48,171 nucleotides of DNA, from positions 1 through 48,171 of the forward strand of contig CAYPHA010000033.1 of the NCBI GenBank assembly GCA_964410215.1. Reading direction: 5' to 3'. Numbering within the stretch: position 1 is the stretch's first letter; each line of letters begins with the position of its first letter. Under the pieces are notes generated by a model. That model searched no databases. It saw only the letters and a list, made by a program, of their open reading frames with translations, and was not told the origin of the DNA. This DNA is from CAYPHA01 sp964410215 (GTDB lineage Bacteria; Calditrichota; Calditrichia; Calditrichales; CAYPHA01). Shown in pieces: positions 1 to 8,827 of this stretch. The position numbers and the translations under genes are program-made.

Positions 1-590
1 AACCAAGGAAGATATTCGCAGTAACATGGTAGAATTACTTAAAAGCGGCAACCTGGAAGAGGAACGTCAAGAGGAAATTCTGAACGCCCTGGATCCGGCA
101 ACAGTGTCCCGGTCTCTTTTCGGGGCGCTATAAGCTGGTCACTGAATTCGGCCGGTATTATTTTGCCAACAGCGGCTGGACGGCCACCCGGGTGGAGTAT
201 ATCAAATCCTACGGCGGGAAAAAGACGGCTGTGGTCCATGTCGGTGCTGATTTGCTGATGCGCCGGATTTATCAGCCCGATGACTGGTACCATGAAATGT
301 CGGCACTGGACCGCGACGGATTGCCGAAGGCCGCGGAGCCGGAGGCGTATGTCATTGCCGGACCGTTATGTTTTAACGGCGATATCATTTCCCACAGCGT
401 CATGCTGCCCCGGCTGGAAGTAGGGGATTTTGTCCTGATTCATGACACCGGCGGTTATACCCTGAGCATGTGGAACCGCCATACCAGCCGCCAGATCCCG
501 CTGGTGCTGGGGTACACGGGTGATGGTGACGACTTCATCGTTCTCAAAGAACGGGAAACCCTGGAAGACGTCTACCGTTTCTGGAAGTAA
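1..590 (+). pseudogene. Y4yA-type PLP-dependent decarboxylase, C-terminal part, reading frame broken
   Basis: The frame ending at the TAA at 588-590 reads LFSGRYKLVTEFGRYYF, then HVGADLLMRRIYQPDDW, then IAGPLCFNGDIISHSV, HDTGGYTLSMWNRHTSRQ. This is the C-terminal beta domain of the ornithine/diaminopimelate decarboxylase fold III family, closest as I remember it to the Y4yA subgroup. The CFNGD and DTGGYT motifs supply the second half of the PLP/substrate pocket. The match is good from about position 93, but this frame has stops at 30-32 and 81-83. The only open upstream frame (2-133, ending TAA at 131-133) is a different one and shows no clear decarboxylase motif. So either a frameshift near 90-115 or a truncated remnant is present; an assembly error is also possible. 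The nearest in-frame start (GTG, 192) lies inside the conserved domain and is not credible. It opens the polysaccharide locus, and the rest lies outside the window. Confidence 0.6.
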
Positions 591-689
591 TACCATTCTT
601 CTTAACCAAACTTCTTGCATTTCTTTTGTGTTTTTATTACTTTACGAGTAAAATAATTACTCAATAATGATCTAAAAATTGGTAGATTT

Positions 690-1325
690 ATGAATGATTT
701 TAAAAAAGTACTTGTTTTAGGTCCGCATACGGACGACGGAGAATTCGGCTGTGGTGGCACCATTGCGAAATTTATTGAGGAGGGGAAAGATGTTTACTAT
801 GCAACCTTTTCCTGTGCAGAGGAGTCGGTTCCCGAAGGTTTACCCAAAGACATCCTGCTGACCGAAGTAAAAGCCTCCAGTAAGGTGCTGGGCATAAAGC
901 CCGATCATCTGCTGATTTATCGTTACCCGGTGCGGAAATTCGATCATTACAGGCAGGAGATTCTGGAGGACCTGGTCCAGCTCAATCGTACAATCATGCC
1001 CGACCTGGTGTTGATGACATCGGCACACGACCTGCATCAGGATCATTACACAATTGCTATGGAGGGCTTACGGGCATATAAATTCACATCTATACTGGCT
1101 TATGAAATGCCCTGGAATAACATTAATTTTGAAACACGGGCATTTGTCTATCTCGAAGAAAAACATATCGAAAAAAAGCTGGAATCAGTAAAATGTTACC
1201 GTTCCCAGACCGGTCGCAAATATGCCAACGAAGAGTTTATCAAAGGACTGGCGAAAACCAGGGGGGTTCAATGCGGCCGGTCCTATGCAGAGACGTTCGA
1301 AGTGGTGCGGTGGATCGTACGTTAA
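690..1325 (+). CDS. PIG-L (LmbE-like) family deacetylase
   Basis: A 211-residue protein of the PIG-L/LmbE family, zinc enzymes that remove N-acetyl groups from sugars such as GlcNAc derivatives. The metal-binding motif near the N-terminus is PHTDD at residues 12-16 (usually PHPDD; the change is at a non-ligand position). The second metal motif HDLHQDH is at 113-119. Length is typical for the family. It lies 99 bases after the decarboxylase and 11 bases before a sulfotransferase, in the same orientation. A role in deacetylating an amino sugar before sulfation or assembly of the glycan is reasonable, but the substrate is inferred. The start ATG is preceded by AT-rich DNA without a clear Shine-Dalgarno sequence. 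Confidence 0.85.
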   Translation: MNDFKKVLVLGPHTDDGEFGCGGTIAKFIEEGKDVYYATFSCAEESVPEGLPKDILLTEVKASSKVLGIKPDHLLIYRYPVRKFDHYRQEILEDLVQLNRTIMPDLVLMTSAHDLHQDHYTIAMEGLRAYKFTSILAYEMPWNNINFETRAFVYLEEKHIEKKLESVKCYRSQTGRKYANEEFIKGLAKTRGVQCGRSYAETFEVVRWIVR

Positions 1326-1336
1326 CAGGAGGAAAG

Positions 1337-2323
1337 ATGGCAAAAGAATTGAAAGATTTCTATGGGGACCGGAAAGGAACCTACGTGAAATCGGCGACCA
1401 ATGAGAATTTTCTATATGATCTGAACAAAGTCCTTCAGGAAAAGGAGCTGAAAGAATACCGGGATCTAACCATTCAGGATCCGTTTATATTTGTTTTTGG
1501 ATTACCGCGTTCCGGCACGACATTGATTACGCAGTTGATTGCCCATTCCTTCGACCTTGGTTATATCAACAATTTTGTGGCGCGCTTCTGGTTATCGCCG
1601 CTGCATGGTATCCGCTTATACCGTATCATTTACGGCGATCATAAGGAGACCAGTTTCAGATCCGACTATGCCCGTACTTCGGAGCTGGGTGATATTCATG
1701 AATTCGGCTATTTCTGGCGTTACTGGTTAAAAAAGGAATCGATTGAAGGGGTTACCCGGGCCGGGGAAAGGGAAGATGACATTGACTGGGATGCCGTATA
1801 TCGTGTGCTGGCCAATCTGCAGCATGAATTTGAGAAACCCATGGTTTTCAAAAATATATTCGGCTCCTATCATCTCGAACGTATGCAGCAAACGTTAGGC
1901 CGTACCATTTACGTCTATATCGAACGGGATCCGCTCGATGTGGCGATTTCCATTCTGGATGCCCGCCGGAAATACTACTCCGATCTGAATACCTGGTGGA
2001 GTTACATGCCTGTTGAATATGACAGAATTAAAAACCTGGATTACTGGAAACAGATTGCCGGTCAGATATATTACCTCAAGCGTTTTTATGATAAGGAAGT
2101 GAGTAAGCCGTCTCTTAATAATGTCGTCAAAGTGACGTATTCGGAAATGGCCCATGAGCCGGCCGGTGTTTTAGAAAAGATTGACCGTAAAAGCCGTGAA
2201 TTATATAACAGACCACTGGACATTGTCAATCAGCCGCCGGATAGCTTCCCCTTCAGAACGTACTCAGAACGTAGTGAAGAGAAAGAAAAATTTAAACATT
2301 TTATAGCCGGTTTCGACAAATAG
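1337..2323 (+). CDS. Sulfotransferase family protein
   Basis: A 328-residue PAPS-dependent sulfotransferase. The 5'-phosphosulfate loop reads VFGLPRSGTT (residues 53-62) and the 3'-phosphate motif is YIERDPLDVAIS (194-205), with the expected Arg and Ser. The reading frame is open further upstream, but the ATG at 1337 is chosen because AGGAGG lies at 1328-1333 and an earlier start would overlap the PIG-L gene by over 100 bases. It would transfer sulfate to a hydroxyl or amino group of the locus glycan in the cytoplasm or at the membrane; the acceptor cannot be read from the sequence. A second, unrelated-looking sulfotransferase lies at 6987-7721. Confidence 0.88.
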   Translation: MAKELKDFYGDRKGTYVKSATNENFLYDLNKVLQEKELKEYRDLTIQDPFIFVFGLPRSGTTLITQLIAHSFDLGYINNFVARFWLSPLHGIRLYRIIYGDHKETSFRSDYARTSELGDIHEFGYFWRYWLKKESIEGVTRAGEREDDIDWDAVYRVLANLQHEFEKPMVFKNIFGSYHLERMQQTLGRTIYVYIERDPLDVAISILDARRKYYSDLNTWWSYMPVEYDRIKNLDYWKQIAGQIYYLKRFYDKEVSKPSLNNVVKVTYSEMAHEPAGVLEKIDRKSRELYNRPLDIVNQPPDSFPFRTYSERSEEKEKFKHFIAGFDK

Positions 2324-2335
2324 GCGGGGTTTTTT

Positions 2336-3037
2336 ATGGCAAAAATAATGGCGATGCACCAGCCGAATTACATTCCATGGATCGGGTATTTTTACAAGAT
2401 GATGAAGTCTGATATCTTTGTATACCTGGACGCGGTCCAATATCCCAGGGGACGCAGTTTTGCGGCCCGGAATCGAATAAAAACACCAAACGGGCCTGTC
2501 TATCTGACAATTCCTGTTTCCGTTCCTAAAGGAAAAGATGGGAAAGTATCCTACCGCGAAATACAGTTTTCTTCAGAAGCATGGCATGAGAAGCATTTAA
2601 AGACGCTGGCCATGAATTATAAAAAGGCACCCTATTTTGAAGAAATTTATACAATGCTGGAAAATGAAATGATAAAGGACCATTCCTTTCTTGAAATGAA
2701 TATGGCGCTCCTCAATACAATTGCAGATTATCTCCAAATCGACACCGATTTTGTTTTGTTATCAGAATTGCTCAGAAAACACGGACAGAAAACGGATCTG
2801 ATCATCGATCTGTGCAACAAACTGGGTGTGGATACATATCTATCGGGTACCGGTGGGGGAAAGTCATATAATGATGAAGAGAAACTGAATGGTCATGGCA
2901 TCAATCTGATATACAGTGATTTCAAACATCCGGAATACCGGCAGCTCTGGGGCGGTTTTGAGCCCCATTTATCCATTGTTGATCTCCTTTTTAATCATGG
3001 GAAAGACAGTATTCAGATCATGTCGGTAAACCAATGA
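2336..3037 (+). CDS. WbqC-like family protein
   Basis: A 233-residue protein with the WbqC signature at its start, MHQPNYIPWIGYFYKM followed by DIFVYLDAVQYPRG and NRIKTPNGPVYLTIPV, and the later motif YLSGTGGGKSY. WbqC-like proteins are frequent in O-antigen and capsule loci. Their reaction is poorly defined; participation in amino-acyl or amide decoration of amino sugars has been suggested. It begins 12 bases after the sulfotransferase and is likely co-transcribed with it. Length is normal for the family. Confidence 0.85.
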   Translation: MAKIMAMHQPNYIPWIGYFYKMMKSDIFVYLDAVQYPRGRSFAARNRIKTPNGPVYLTIPVSVPKGKDGKVSYREIQFSSEAWHEKHLKTLAMNYKKAPYFEEIYTMLENEMIKDHSFLEMNMALLNTIADYLQIDTDFVLLSELLRKHGQKTDLIIDLCNKLGVDTYLSGTGGGKSYNDEEKLNGHGINLIYSDFKHPEYRQLWGGFEPHLSIVDLLFNHGKDSIQIMSVNQ

Positions 3038-3056
3038 AATACAGGGATAGGGCTAC

Positions 3057-3599
3057 GTGCTGGAATCATTAATTACATCAAAAACCCGTATCAACCTGCT
3101 GCTGAAATTTTTCCTGAATCCCGGAAACACCGGTTACCTGCGTCAGCTTGCCGAAGAATTCGGTGAATCCACGAATGCCATACGTGTGGAGCTCAATAAG
3201 TTGTCCGGGGCAAGGATTATAGAGTCTCAGGTAAAGGGACGCAGCAAGATTTACAGAGCAAACCATTCCCATCCGTTATTCGAGGATATTCGTAATATCG
3301 TTCTGAAATCCACCGGTATTGACCGGGTCATCAGCAATATTTTGCGAAAGCTGGGTACATTGCCTCTTGCTTTTCTCCGGGGTGATTATGCACGCGGCAT
3401 CGATTCAGGTCTCATTGACCTTGTTGTAGTGGGGAAAAGTATCAATCTTCAGGAACTGGAGCGTGTCCGGCGGAAAACGGAAAAGCTTATAAGCCGTAAA
3501 ATATCCGTGCTTATTCTTGACGAAGATGAATTTGAGAAGTTAGAAAAACATTTTATGGAAGATCCATGTCTGATACTGATCGACAACCGAAGCGCATAA
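3057..3599 (+). CDS. Winged-helix protein with degenerate nucleotidyltransferase-like domain
   Basis: This 180-residue protein has an N-terminal winged helix (about residues 1-75: GYLRQLAEEFGESTNAIRVE is a recognisable helix-turn-helix, followed by the wing GRSKIYRAN). The second half resembles the MNT-type nucleotidyltransferase fold. Where the family has a GSxARG...SDxDL catalytic pattern, this protein reads GDYARGIDSGLIDLVVVG: the GS serine and the first catalytic Asp are missing, so the fold is probably not an active transferase. Start GTG at 3057. Its 3' end overlaps the following glycosyltransferase by 34 bases, which implies translational coupling. It may be a local regulator of the polysaccharide locus; the role is inferred. 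Confidence 0.7.
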   Translation: MLESLITSKTRINLLLKFFLNPGNTGYLRQLAEEFGESTNAIRVELNKLSGARIIESQVKGRSKIYRANHSHPLFEDIRNIVLKSTGIDRVISNILRKLGTLPLAFLRGDYARGIDSGLIDLVVVGKSINLQELERVRRKTEKLISRKISVLILDEDEFEKLEKHFMEDPCLILIDNRSA

Positions 3600-4804
3600 G
3601 AATCGGAATGATTCTGGATATCGACTTTCCACCTGATGATCGTCCTGAAAAAGAAGCGCGCAGCCTGCTTGAACAGGGATACGATATATATCTGTTATCT
3701 GTTACACTAACTGCCGAAAAACCCCTGCGGGAGATCTACAAGGGTATTCACATCACCCGGTTCAGAATGAACAGAAGCATCCGGAAGAAGCTCAGCTCGG
3801 CGTATCTCATTCTGCCTCTGTATCGCTGGATATGGCGACGCCAGGTGGAAAAGTTTGTCCGTGAAAATAACATCGATATTCTTCATGTCCATGATCTGCC
3901 GCTCGCGGATATTGCCCATGATATCGCGGCTAAAAAGGGACTCAGGGTTGTCTGTGATCAGCACGAATACTGGAGTAACTGGATTGTAAAGACTGCTCAT
4001 TATAATACATTTATCGGCCGGATTGTAAAAGCATTCAGCAACTGGAAGGCGTATGAAAGGCGGAACCTGCAGAAAGCGGACCTTATTATAACGGTCACGG
4101 AGCCTCTACGGCAGCGTTATATAAAGGATGTTCAGATTCGTCCTGATAACATCGTCACTGTACCCAATACACCATCCAAAAACATTTTCACGGATCAGAA
4201 TATAGATCAGGAAATTGTCAACCGTTACAGGGATTATTTTGTACTGTTTTATGCCGGGGTCATGAGTATTTTACGCGGGATTGACCTGGTGATAAAGGCG
4301 TTACCGGAACTGGAGAAAACCATTCCCAATATCCGGTTTGTGATGGCCGGACGGTTCAGCCGGAACTGCAATCCGGTTCAAATGGCCGAAGCGCTTGGTG
4401 TCGGGCACCTGGTGGAATACCTGGGATGGGTTCCGGTTGAACAAATACCTTCTTATATTGCTGCATCCAATATCTGTGTGCATCTTCCGAATGCAAGGGC
4501 CGCCGGGGAAGCAAACAACACGATTGCGACGAAAATATACCAATATGCGGCCATGAGTAAGCCAATAATTATAAGTCATGCAAAAATGATGCAGGAGTTT
4601 GTTCTGAATAATGGTCTGGGAACGAGCCTCAAGATGTATAACCAGGAAGCTTTGATCGAAGCAGTAGTGAAGTTTCATAAAAATTATGATGAAGTAGCCT
4701 CTCGTGTTCAGGCCAGTAGCGAAAAGCTGCTTAAAAATGAGGAATTATTTTGGGAAAAGACAGTGGTGCCTATGTTAGAATATTATAAAAATAAATTAGT
4801 TTAA
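3566..4804 (+). CDS. Glycosyltransferase, family 4 type (GT-B fold)
   Basis: A 412-residue retaining glycosyltransferase. The N-terminal acceptor domain has IDILHVHDLPLADIAH and a VCDQHEYWS segment. The C-terminal Rossmann domain has LFYAGVMSILRGIDLVIKAL, VEYLGWVPVEQIPSYIAASN and a late acidic stretch EANNTIATKIYQYAAMSKP, which stands where the E-x7-E nucleotide-sugar motif is expected. The start at 3566 overlaps the preceding gene and has a GGAAG stretch just upstream; ATG at 3608 (residue 15) is a weaker alternative. It would add one sugar to the lipid-linked repeat unit; donor and acceptor are unknown. Confidence 0.85.
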   Translation: MSDTDRQPKRIRIGMILDIDFPPDDRPEKEARSLLEQGYDIYLLSVTLTAEKPLREIYKGIHITRFRMNRSIRKKLSSAYLILPLYRWIWRRQVEKFVRENNIDILHVHDLPLADIAHDIAAKKGLRVVCDQHEYWSNWIVKTAHYNTFIGRIVKAFSNWKAYERRNLQKADLIITVTEPLRQRYIKDVQIRPDNIVTVPNTPSKNIFTDQNIDQEIVNRYRDYFVLFYAGVMSILRGIDLVIKALPELEKTIPNIRFVMAGRFSRNCNPVQMAEALGVGHLVEYLGWVPVEQIPSYIAASNICVHLPNARAAGEANNTIATKIYQYAAMSKPIIISHAKMMQEFVLNNGLGTSLKMYNQEALIEAVVKFHKNYDEVASRVQASSEKLLKNEELFWEKTVVPMLEYYKNKLV

Positions 4805-4846
4805 CGGATCCCTTACCGTGGATTCTCTTAATCAAAGGATAAATCT

Positions 4847-5839
4847 ATGTCTATAAACGGAAAGAAAATATTGGTTACCGGTGCTGATGGATTTATAGGA
4901 TCTCATCTTACCGAAATGTTGCTGAAAGAAGGAGCTATTGTCCGGGCATTATCTTATTATAATTCATTTAATTTCTGGGGATGGATTGAAGAATTTAAAA
5001 ACAGTAAAAATCTAGAAGTTTTAAGCGGTGATGTAAGGGATTCATATTTTTGCCAGAAACTAACTGAAAATATGGATATGGTTTTTAACCTGGCTGCTCT
5101 CATAGCAATTCCATATTCTTATAAGGCACCGGGAAGCTATATTGATACAAATATTACTGGTGCACTTAATATTTGCCAGGGGGCCTTATCGAATGGCTGT
5201 AAAAAGGTTATACAGGTGTCGACCAGCGAAGTTTATGGAACAGCGCAGTATGTTCCCATAGATGAAAAACATCCGCTTCAGCCACAATCACCTTACAGTG
5301 CCAGCAAAATTGGCGCTGATGCGATTGCCCTAAGTCATTATTATTCATTCAATCTACCAGTAATTATTGCCAGGCCTTTTAATACATATGGACCGAGACA
5401 GTCGGCGCGTGCAGTAATCCCAACCATCATTTCTCAGGTTCTTGCCGGAAAACTTGAAATAGATCTGGGAAGTGTTACACCAACGCGTGATTTTAACTAT
5501 GTCAAGGACACTTGTCGGGGGTTGATACTCCTGGCAGAGGCTGAAAACACTATAGGAAAAACGATAAACATCGGATCGAATTCTGAAATCTCCATTGGTG
5601 ATCTATTTAACATGATTGTAGAATTACTTAATGCAAGAGCCACTTACATTTGTAAGGAAGAGCGTATAAGGCCGGATAAATCTGAAGTGGGTCGTTTAAT
5701 GTGTGATAATGCCGTAGCCCGAGAACTAGTGGGGTATAAACCAGAATTTGATCTCAGAAGGGGATTAGAAGAAACGATTAAATGGATGAAACAAAAAGAA
5801 AACATCAAAAAATACAAGACAGATATTTACAATGTATGA
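4847..5839 (+). CDS. legB: NAD-dependent 4,6-dehydratase, LegB-like
   Basis: A 330-residue extended short-chain dehydrogenase. The NAD loop is TGADGFIGSH (11-20), STSEVYG at 125-131 holds the dehydratase active-site segment, and the YxxxK pair is Y150/K154. The early stretch ALSYYNSFNFWGWIEE is characteristic of the LegB subgroup, which converts a GlcNAc nucleotide to the 4-keto-6-deoxy sugar at the start of legionaminic acid synthesis. The next gene overlaps by 8 bases and is the matching LegC aminotransferase, which supports the call. The region is clearly AT-richer than the genes upstream, suggesting a separately acquired cassette. Whether UDP- or GDP-GlcNAc is the substrate is not visible; the guanylyltransferase-like gene nearby favours GDP. 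Confidence 0.85.
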   Translation: MSINGKKILVTGADGFIGSHLTEMLLKEGAIVRALSYYNSFNFWGWIEEFKNSKNLEVLSGDVRDSYFCQKLTENMDMVFNLAALIAIPYSYKAPGSYIDTNITGALNICQGALSNGCKKVIQVSTSEVYGTAQYVPIDEKHPLQPQSPYSASKIGADAIALSHYYSFNLPVIIARPFNTYGPRQSARAVIPTIISQVLAGKLEIDLGSVTPTRDFNYVKDTCRGLILLAEAENTIGKTINIGSNSEISIGDLFNMIVELLNARATYICKEERIRPDKSEVGRLMCDNAVARELVGYKPEFDLRRGLEETIKWMKQKENIKKYKTDIYNV

Positions 5840-6968
5840 AGATATTATCGATTTTATAAGGAATATTTATAATACCGATGGACTGATTCCGCTGCATGAG
5901 CCAAAATTCCAGGGAAGAGAAAAGGAATATCTCCTTAACTGCATCGATTCAACCTTTGTCTCCAGTGTAGGGGAGTATGTGGATCGTTTCGAGAAAGATA
6001 TTGCGACTTATACAGGCGCTAAACACGCGGTAGCAGTTGTAAATGGTACGTCGGCTTTACATTTGGCTCTTCTGCTCAGCGGTGTAAAGCCTGGCATGGA
6101 AGTACTGGTTCAACCCTTTACTTTTATAGCGACCATAAATGCCATAAAATATTGTGGTGCTGAACCTGTATTTATTGATATAGAAAAGTCTACAATGGGG
6201 TTGTGCCCGGAAAAATTAAAAAGTTTTTTAAAAAATAATACCTATCGTAAAAATGGACAATGCATAAATAAATTAAGTAAAAAACCAATAGCTGCCTGTG
6301 TTCCTATGCATACTTTTGGCCATCCTGTTAATATTGAACAGCTTATTGAAGTATGCAGCGAAGAGAATATTACAATTGTTGAAGATGCCGCTGAATCGCT
6401 GGGAAGCCTTTATAAGAATACGCATACGGGTAGATATGGATTGATGGGAATTTTAAGTTTTAATGGAAATAAAATAATAACAACTGGCGGAGGGGGAATG
6501 ATTATAACGGATGATGCAGATAAAGCTGACCTTGCAAAGCATCTTTCTACACAAGCAAAACTCCCTCATGCATGGGAGTACGAACATGATTATACCGGTT
6601 TCAATTACCGGATGCCTAATATCAACGCTGCACTGGGGTGTGCGCAAATGGAAAAGCTTGATGAATTCGTTTTAAAAAAACGTAATTTGGCAAAAAGGTA
6701 TGAGTCGTTTTTCCGTGAAAAAGGTATAGATTTCATAATTGAGCCTTCCGGAGCAAGATCCAATTACTGGCTGAACGCCATTATTCTAAAGAGTAAAGAA
6801 GAAAAAGACATGATGTTGCGTATTACGAATAGATCAAAAATATTAACACGACCTGCCTGGAAACTGATGCATTTTTTACGCATGTATAAGAACAGTATAC
6901 GGGGTGATCTAAGTCAGGCGGAATACATGGCCGACAGGGTGATTAATATTCCAAGTAGTATACCGTAA
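5832..6968 (+). CDS. legC: PLP-dependent sugar aminotransferase, LegC-like
   Basis: A 378-residue DegT/DnrJ-family aminotransferase. Its start, IPLHEPKFQGREKEYLLNCI, and the STFVSSVGEYVDRFE stretch are typical of LegC. The PLP lysine is K214 in SFNGNKIITTGGGG, and the aspartate that binds the pyridine nitrogen is D185 in VEDAAES. It would aminate C4 of the keto sugar produced by the LegB-like enzyme, giving a 4-amino-4,6-dideoxy-GlcNAc nucleotide. It overlaps legB by 8 bases. The acetyltransferase, 2-epimerase, synthase and CMP-transferase needed to reach legionaminic acid are not in the window, so the end product may be an amino-sugar nucleotide. Confidence 0.87.
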   Translation: MYEDIIDFIRNIYNTDGLIPLHEPKFQGREKEYLLNCIDSTFVSSVGEYVDRFEKDIATYTGAKHAVAVVNGTSALHLALLLSGVKPGMEVLVQPFTFIATINAIKYCGAEPVFIDIEKSTMGLCPEKLKSFLKNNTYRKNGQCINKLSKKPIAACVPMHTFGHPVNIEQLIEVCSEENITIVEDAAESLGSLYKNTHTGRYGLMGILSFNGNKIITTGGGGMIITDDADKADLAKHLSTQAKLPHAWEYEHDYTGFNYRMPNINAALGCAQMEKLDEFVLKKRNLAKRYESFFREKGIDFIIEPSGARSNYWLNAIILKSKEEKDMMLRITNRSKILTRPAWKLMHFLRMYKNSIRGDLSQAEYMADRVINIPSSIP

Positions 6969-6986
6969 AACAAATAGGAGAGCACC

Positions 6987-7721
6987 ATGCCGCTTCCGGA
7001 TTATATGATAATTGGTGAGACAAAATGTGGAACTACATCATTCTATAATTATCTGATAAAACATCCTAAAATTATAGATACTTACGGTAATGGTGACCAA
7101 TTAGATCCTACCTATTCAACGAAGGAAATTCGTTTTTTTGATCGGTATTACGCAAAAGGGCTTGATTGGTATAAACGTTGTTTTCCGGATACAAAGCCGG
7201 ATGAGATCACTGGTGAAGCCACGCCAATGTACATGTACCGGGCAACGGCCTTACACCGCATCCACAAAGTTTTACCGGATATAAAACTGATTGTAATGTT
7301 GCGTAATCCCGTTGACCGTTTGTATTCAAATTTTCAACATGCTTATAAATGGATTCCCGGCTGGAAGCAAAAATATTCTTCTTTTGAGTCTTTTTTGAAT
7401 TCAGCTCATGATGTTGATTATTACATGATTGAAAAAGGATTATATTATTATACACTATTAAAATGGTTCAGGCTGTTTCCAAGAAGTCAGTTCCATATTT
7501 TCAGCCTGGAAGAAATGATGTCTAATACGCAGGCTGCATATATCAGAACCTTGAAATTTCTTGGAGTGGAAGCGTTTCAACTCAGTGAATTCAAGGTTTT
7601 CAGAAAACTATATTATTCTGATATCACGAACTCAGTAAGAGGGGAGCTGGTTGATTTCTACTACCCCTATAATCAGATGCTTTATGAATTACTCGAGAAA
7701 AATTTTGATTGGGATAAGTAA
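6987..7721 (+). CDS. Sulfotransferase (heparan-type sulfotransferase domain)
   Basis: A 244-residue protein with the PAPS loop IIGETKCGTTSFYNYL (8-23) and the 3'-phosphate motif LIVMLRNPVDRLYSNF (101-116, with R106 and S114). The early KEIRFFD stretch is common in the heparan sulfate/NodH-like sulfotransferases. GAGAG precedes the ATG by a few bases. The stop codon overlaps an ATG of the next gene (TAATG), so the two are probably coupled. It sits between the LegC-like aminotransferase and the nucleotidyltransferase, which suggests that it sulfates the glycan carrying this amino sugar. The acceptor is unknown. Confidence 0.87.
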   Translation: MPLPDYMIIGETKCGTTSFYNYLIKHPKIIDTYGNGDQLDPTYSTKEIRFFDRYYAKGLDWYKRCFPDTKPDEITGEATPMYMYRATALHRIHKVLPDIKLIVMLRNPVDRLYSNFQHAYKWIPGWKQKYSSFESFLNSAHDVDYYMIEKGLYYYTLLKWFRLFPRSQFHIFSLEEMMSNTQAAYIRTLKFLGVEAFQLSEFKVFRKLYYSDITNSVRGELVDFYYPYNQMLYELLEKNFDWDK

Positions 7722-7750
7722 TGCACAAACATAGTTCAGGTGAAAGATCA

Positions 7751-8818
7751 ATGAAAGAAATAAGAAATCTTAGCATTTCTCATAATGAAAGTATTCTACA
7801 GGCATTGAAAAAAATGGATGAAGTTCGTTATAAACTGCTCATTGTTTTAAAGTCAGATAAGTTTATGAGTTTGCTGAGTATTGGCGATATTCAGAGAGCA
7901 CTCTTAAAAGGAAACGACCTCCATACAAGGGTTTCTGAAATCCTCAGGAAAAAAGAAAAAATTCGTGTTGCAAAGCGTACCGATGACTATGACTCCATTA
8001 GACAAATCATGCTTAAATTCAAGACAGAATTTATGCCTGTTCTCAATGATGATGAAAGTATTTATAGAATTATTTTCTGGAAAGATATCATTAAAGATGA
8101 GAAAATTACTGGAAAAACGCCATTAAAAGTTCCTGTGGTTATAATGGCAGGTGGCACTGGCTCCCGGTTAAAACCTCTGACGAATATCATTCCCAAAGCG
8201 CTAGTACCACTTGGAGAAAAACCAATACTACATATGATTATAGATAAATTTATGGATGTTGGGATCTCGGACTTTATCATTTCTTTGAACTACAAGGCTC
8301 AAATGATTAAACAATATTTTGAAGAACTTGAAGATCCACCATTTACCATTCAATATATTCAGGAAGATTTACCGCTTGGTACGGCAGGAAGTCTTTATTT
8401 GCTTATGGGAAAAATCAAATCGACATTTTTTGTAACCAATTGTGATGTTCTGGTGGATCAGGATTACCGGGACGTCTATTCTTATCATCGTGATAACGGT
8501 AACAATATGACCATAATATCTTCTATTAAAAATTATCCGATTCCATATGGAATTGTGGATACTGGTCCCAATGGTATCTTAGAGAAAATCATGGAAAAAC
8601 CGGAGTTGACATTTCAGATCAATACCGGCATGTATATTCTTGAACCTGATGTTCTGGATCATATCCCTTCGAACACATACCTGGATATGAATTTTCTGAT
8701 TAATAGTATCCACGGAAAAAAGGGTAAAATTGGGGTTTTTCCCATTAGTGAAAAATCGTGGACGGATATTGGTAAATGGAACGAATATCAGAATTTTATA
8801 AATCAACCTCATGACTAG
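7751..8818 (+). CDS. CBS-domain sugar-1-phosphate nucleotidyltransferase, PtmE-like
   Basis: From the chosen ATG the product has 355 residues. Residues 1-115 form a CBS pair (LLSIGDIQRALLKG and the second-repeat end FMPVLND). The nucleotidyltransferase domain follows with VVIMAGGTGSRLKPLT (129-144) and the PKAL that completes the NTP loop, then the metal-binding segment VTNCDVLVD. This architecture is that of the PtmE glucosamine-1-phosphate guanylyltransferase of the Campylobacter legionaminic pathway, and fits the legB/legC neighbours. An earlier ATG at 7721 overlaps the previous stop; 7751 is preferred because AGGTGA lies 6 bases upstream and the conserved CBS fold begins there. The base specificity (GTP or other) is inferred. 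Confidence 0.82.
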   Translation: MKEIRNLSISHNESILQALKKMDEVRYKLLIVLKSDKFMSLLSIGDIQRALLKGNDLHTRVSEILRKKEKIRVAKRTDDYDSIRQIMLKFKTEFMPVLNDDESIYRIIFWKDIIKDEKITGKTPLKVPVVIMAGGTGSRLKPLTNIIPKALVPLGEKPILHMIIDKFMDVGISDFIISLNYKAQMIKQYFEELEDPPFTIQYIQEDLPLGTAGSLYLLMGKIKSTFFVTNCDVLVDQDYRDVYSYHRDNGNNMTIISSIKNYPIPYGIVDTGPNGILEKIMEKPELTFQINTGMYILEPDVLDHIPSNTYLDMNFLINSIHGKKGKIGVFPISEKSWTDIGKWNEYQNFINQPHD

Positions 8819-8827
8819 GCGACTGGA

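Noticed and set aside
81..83. TGA in the decarboxylase frame as another selenocysteine codon
   Set aside because: The same frame has a further stop at 30-32 and no recognisable protein homology before position 93; a frameshift or truncation is simpler.
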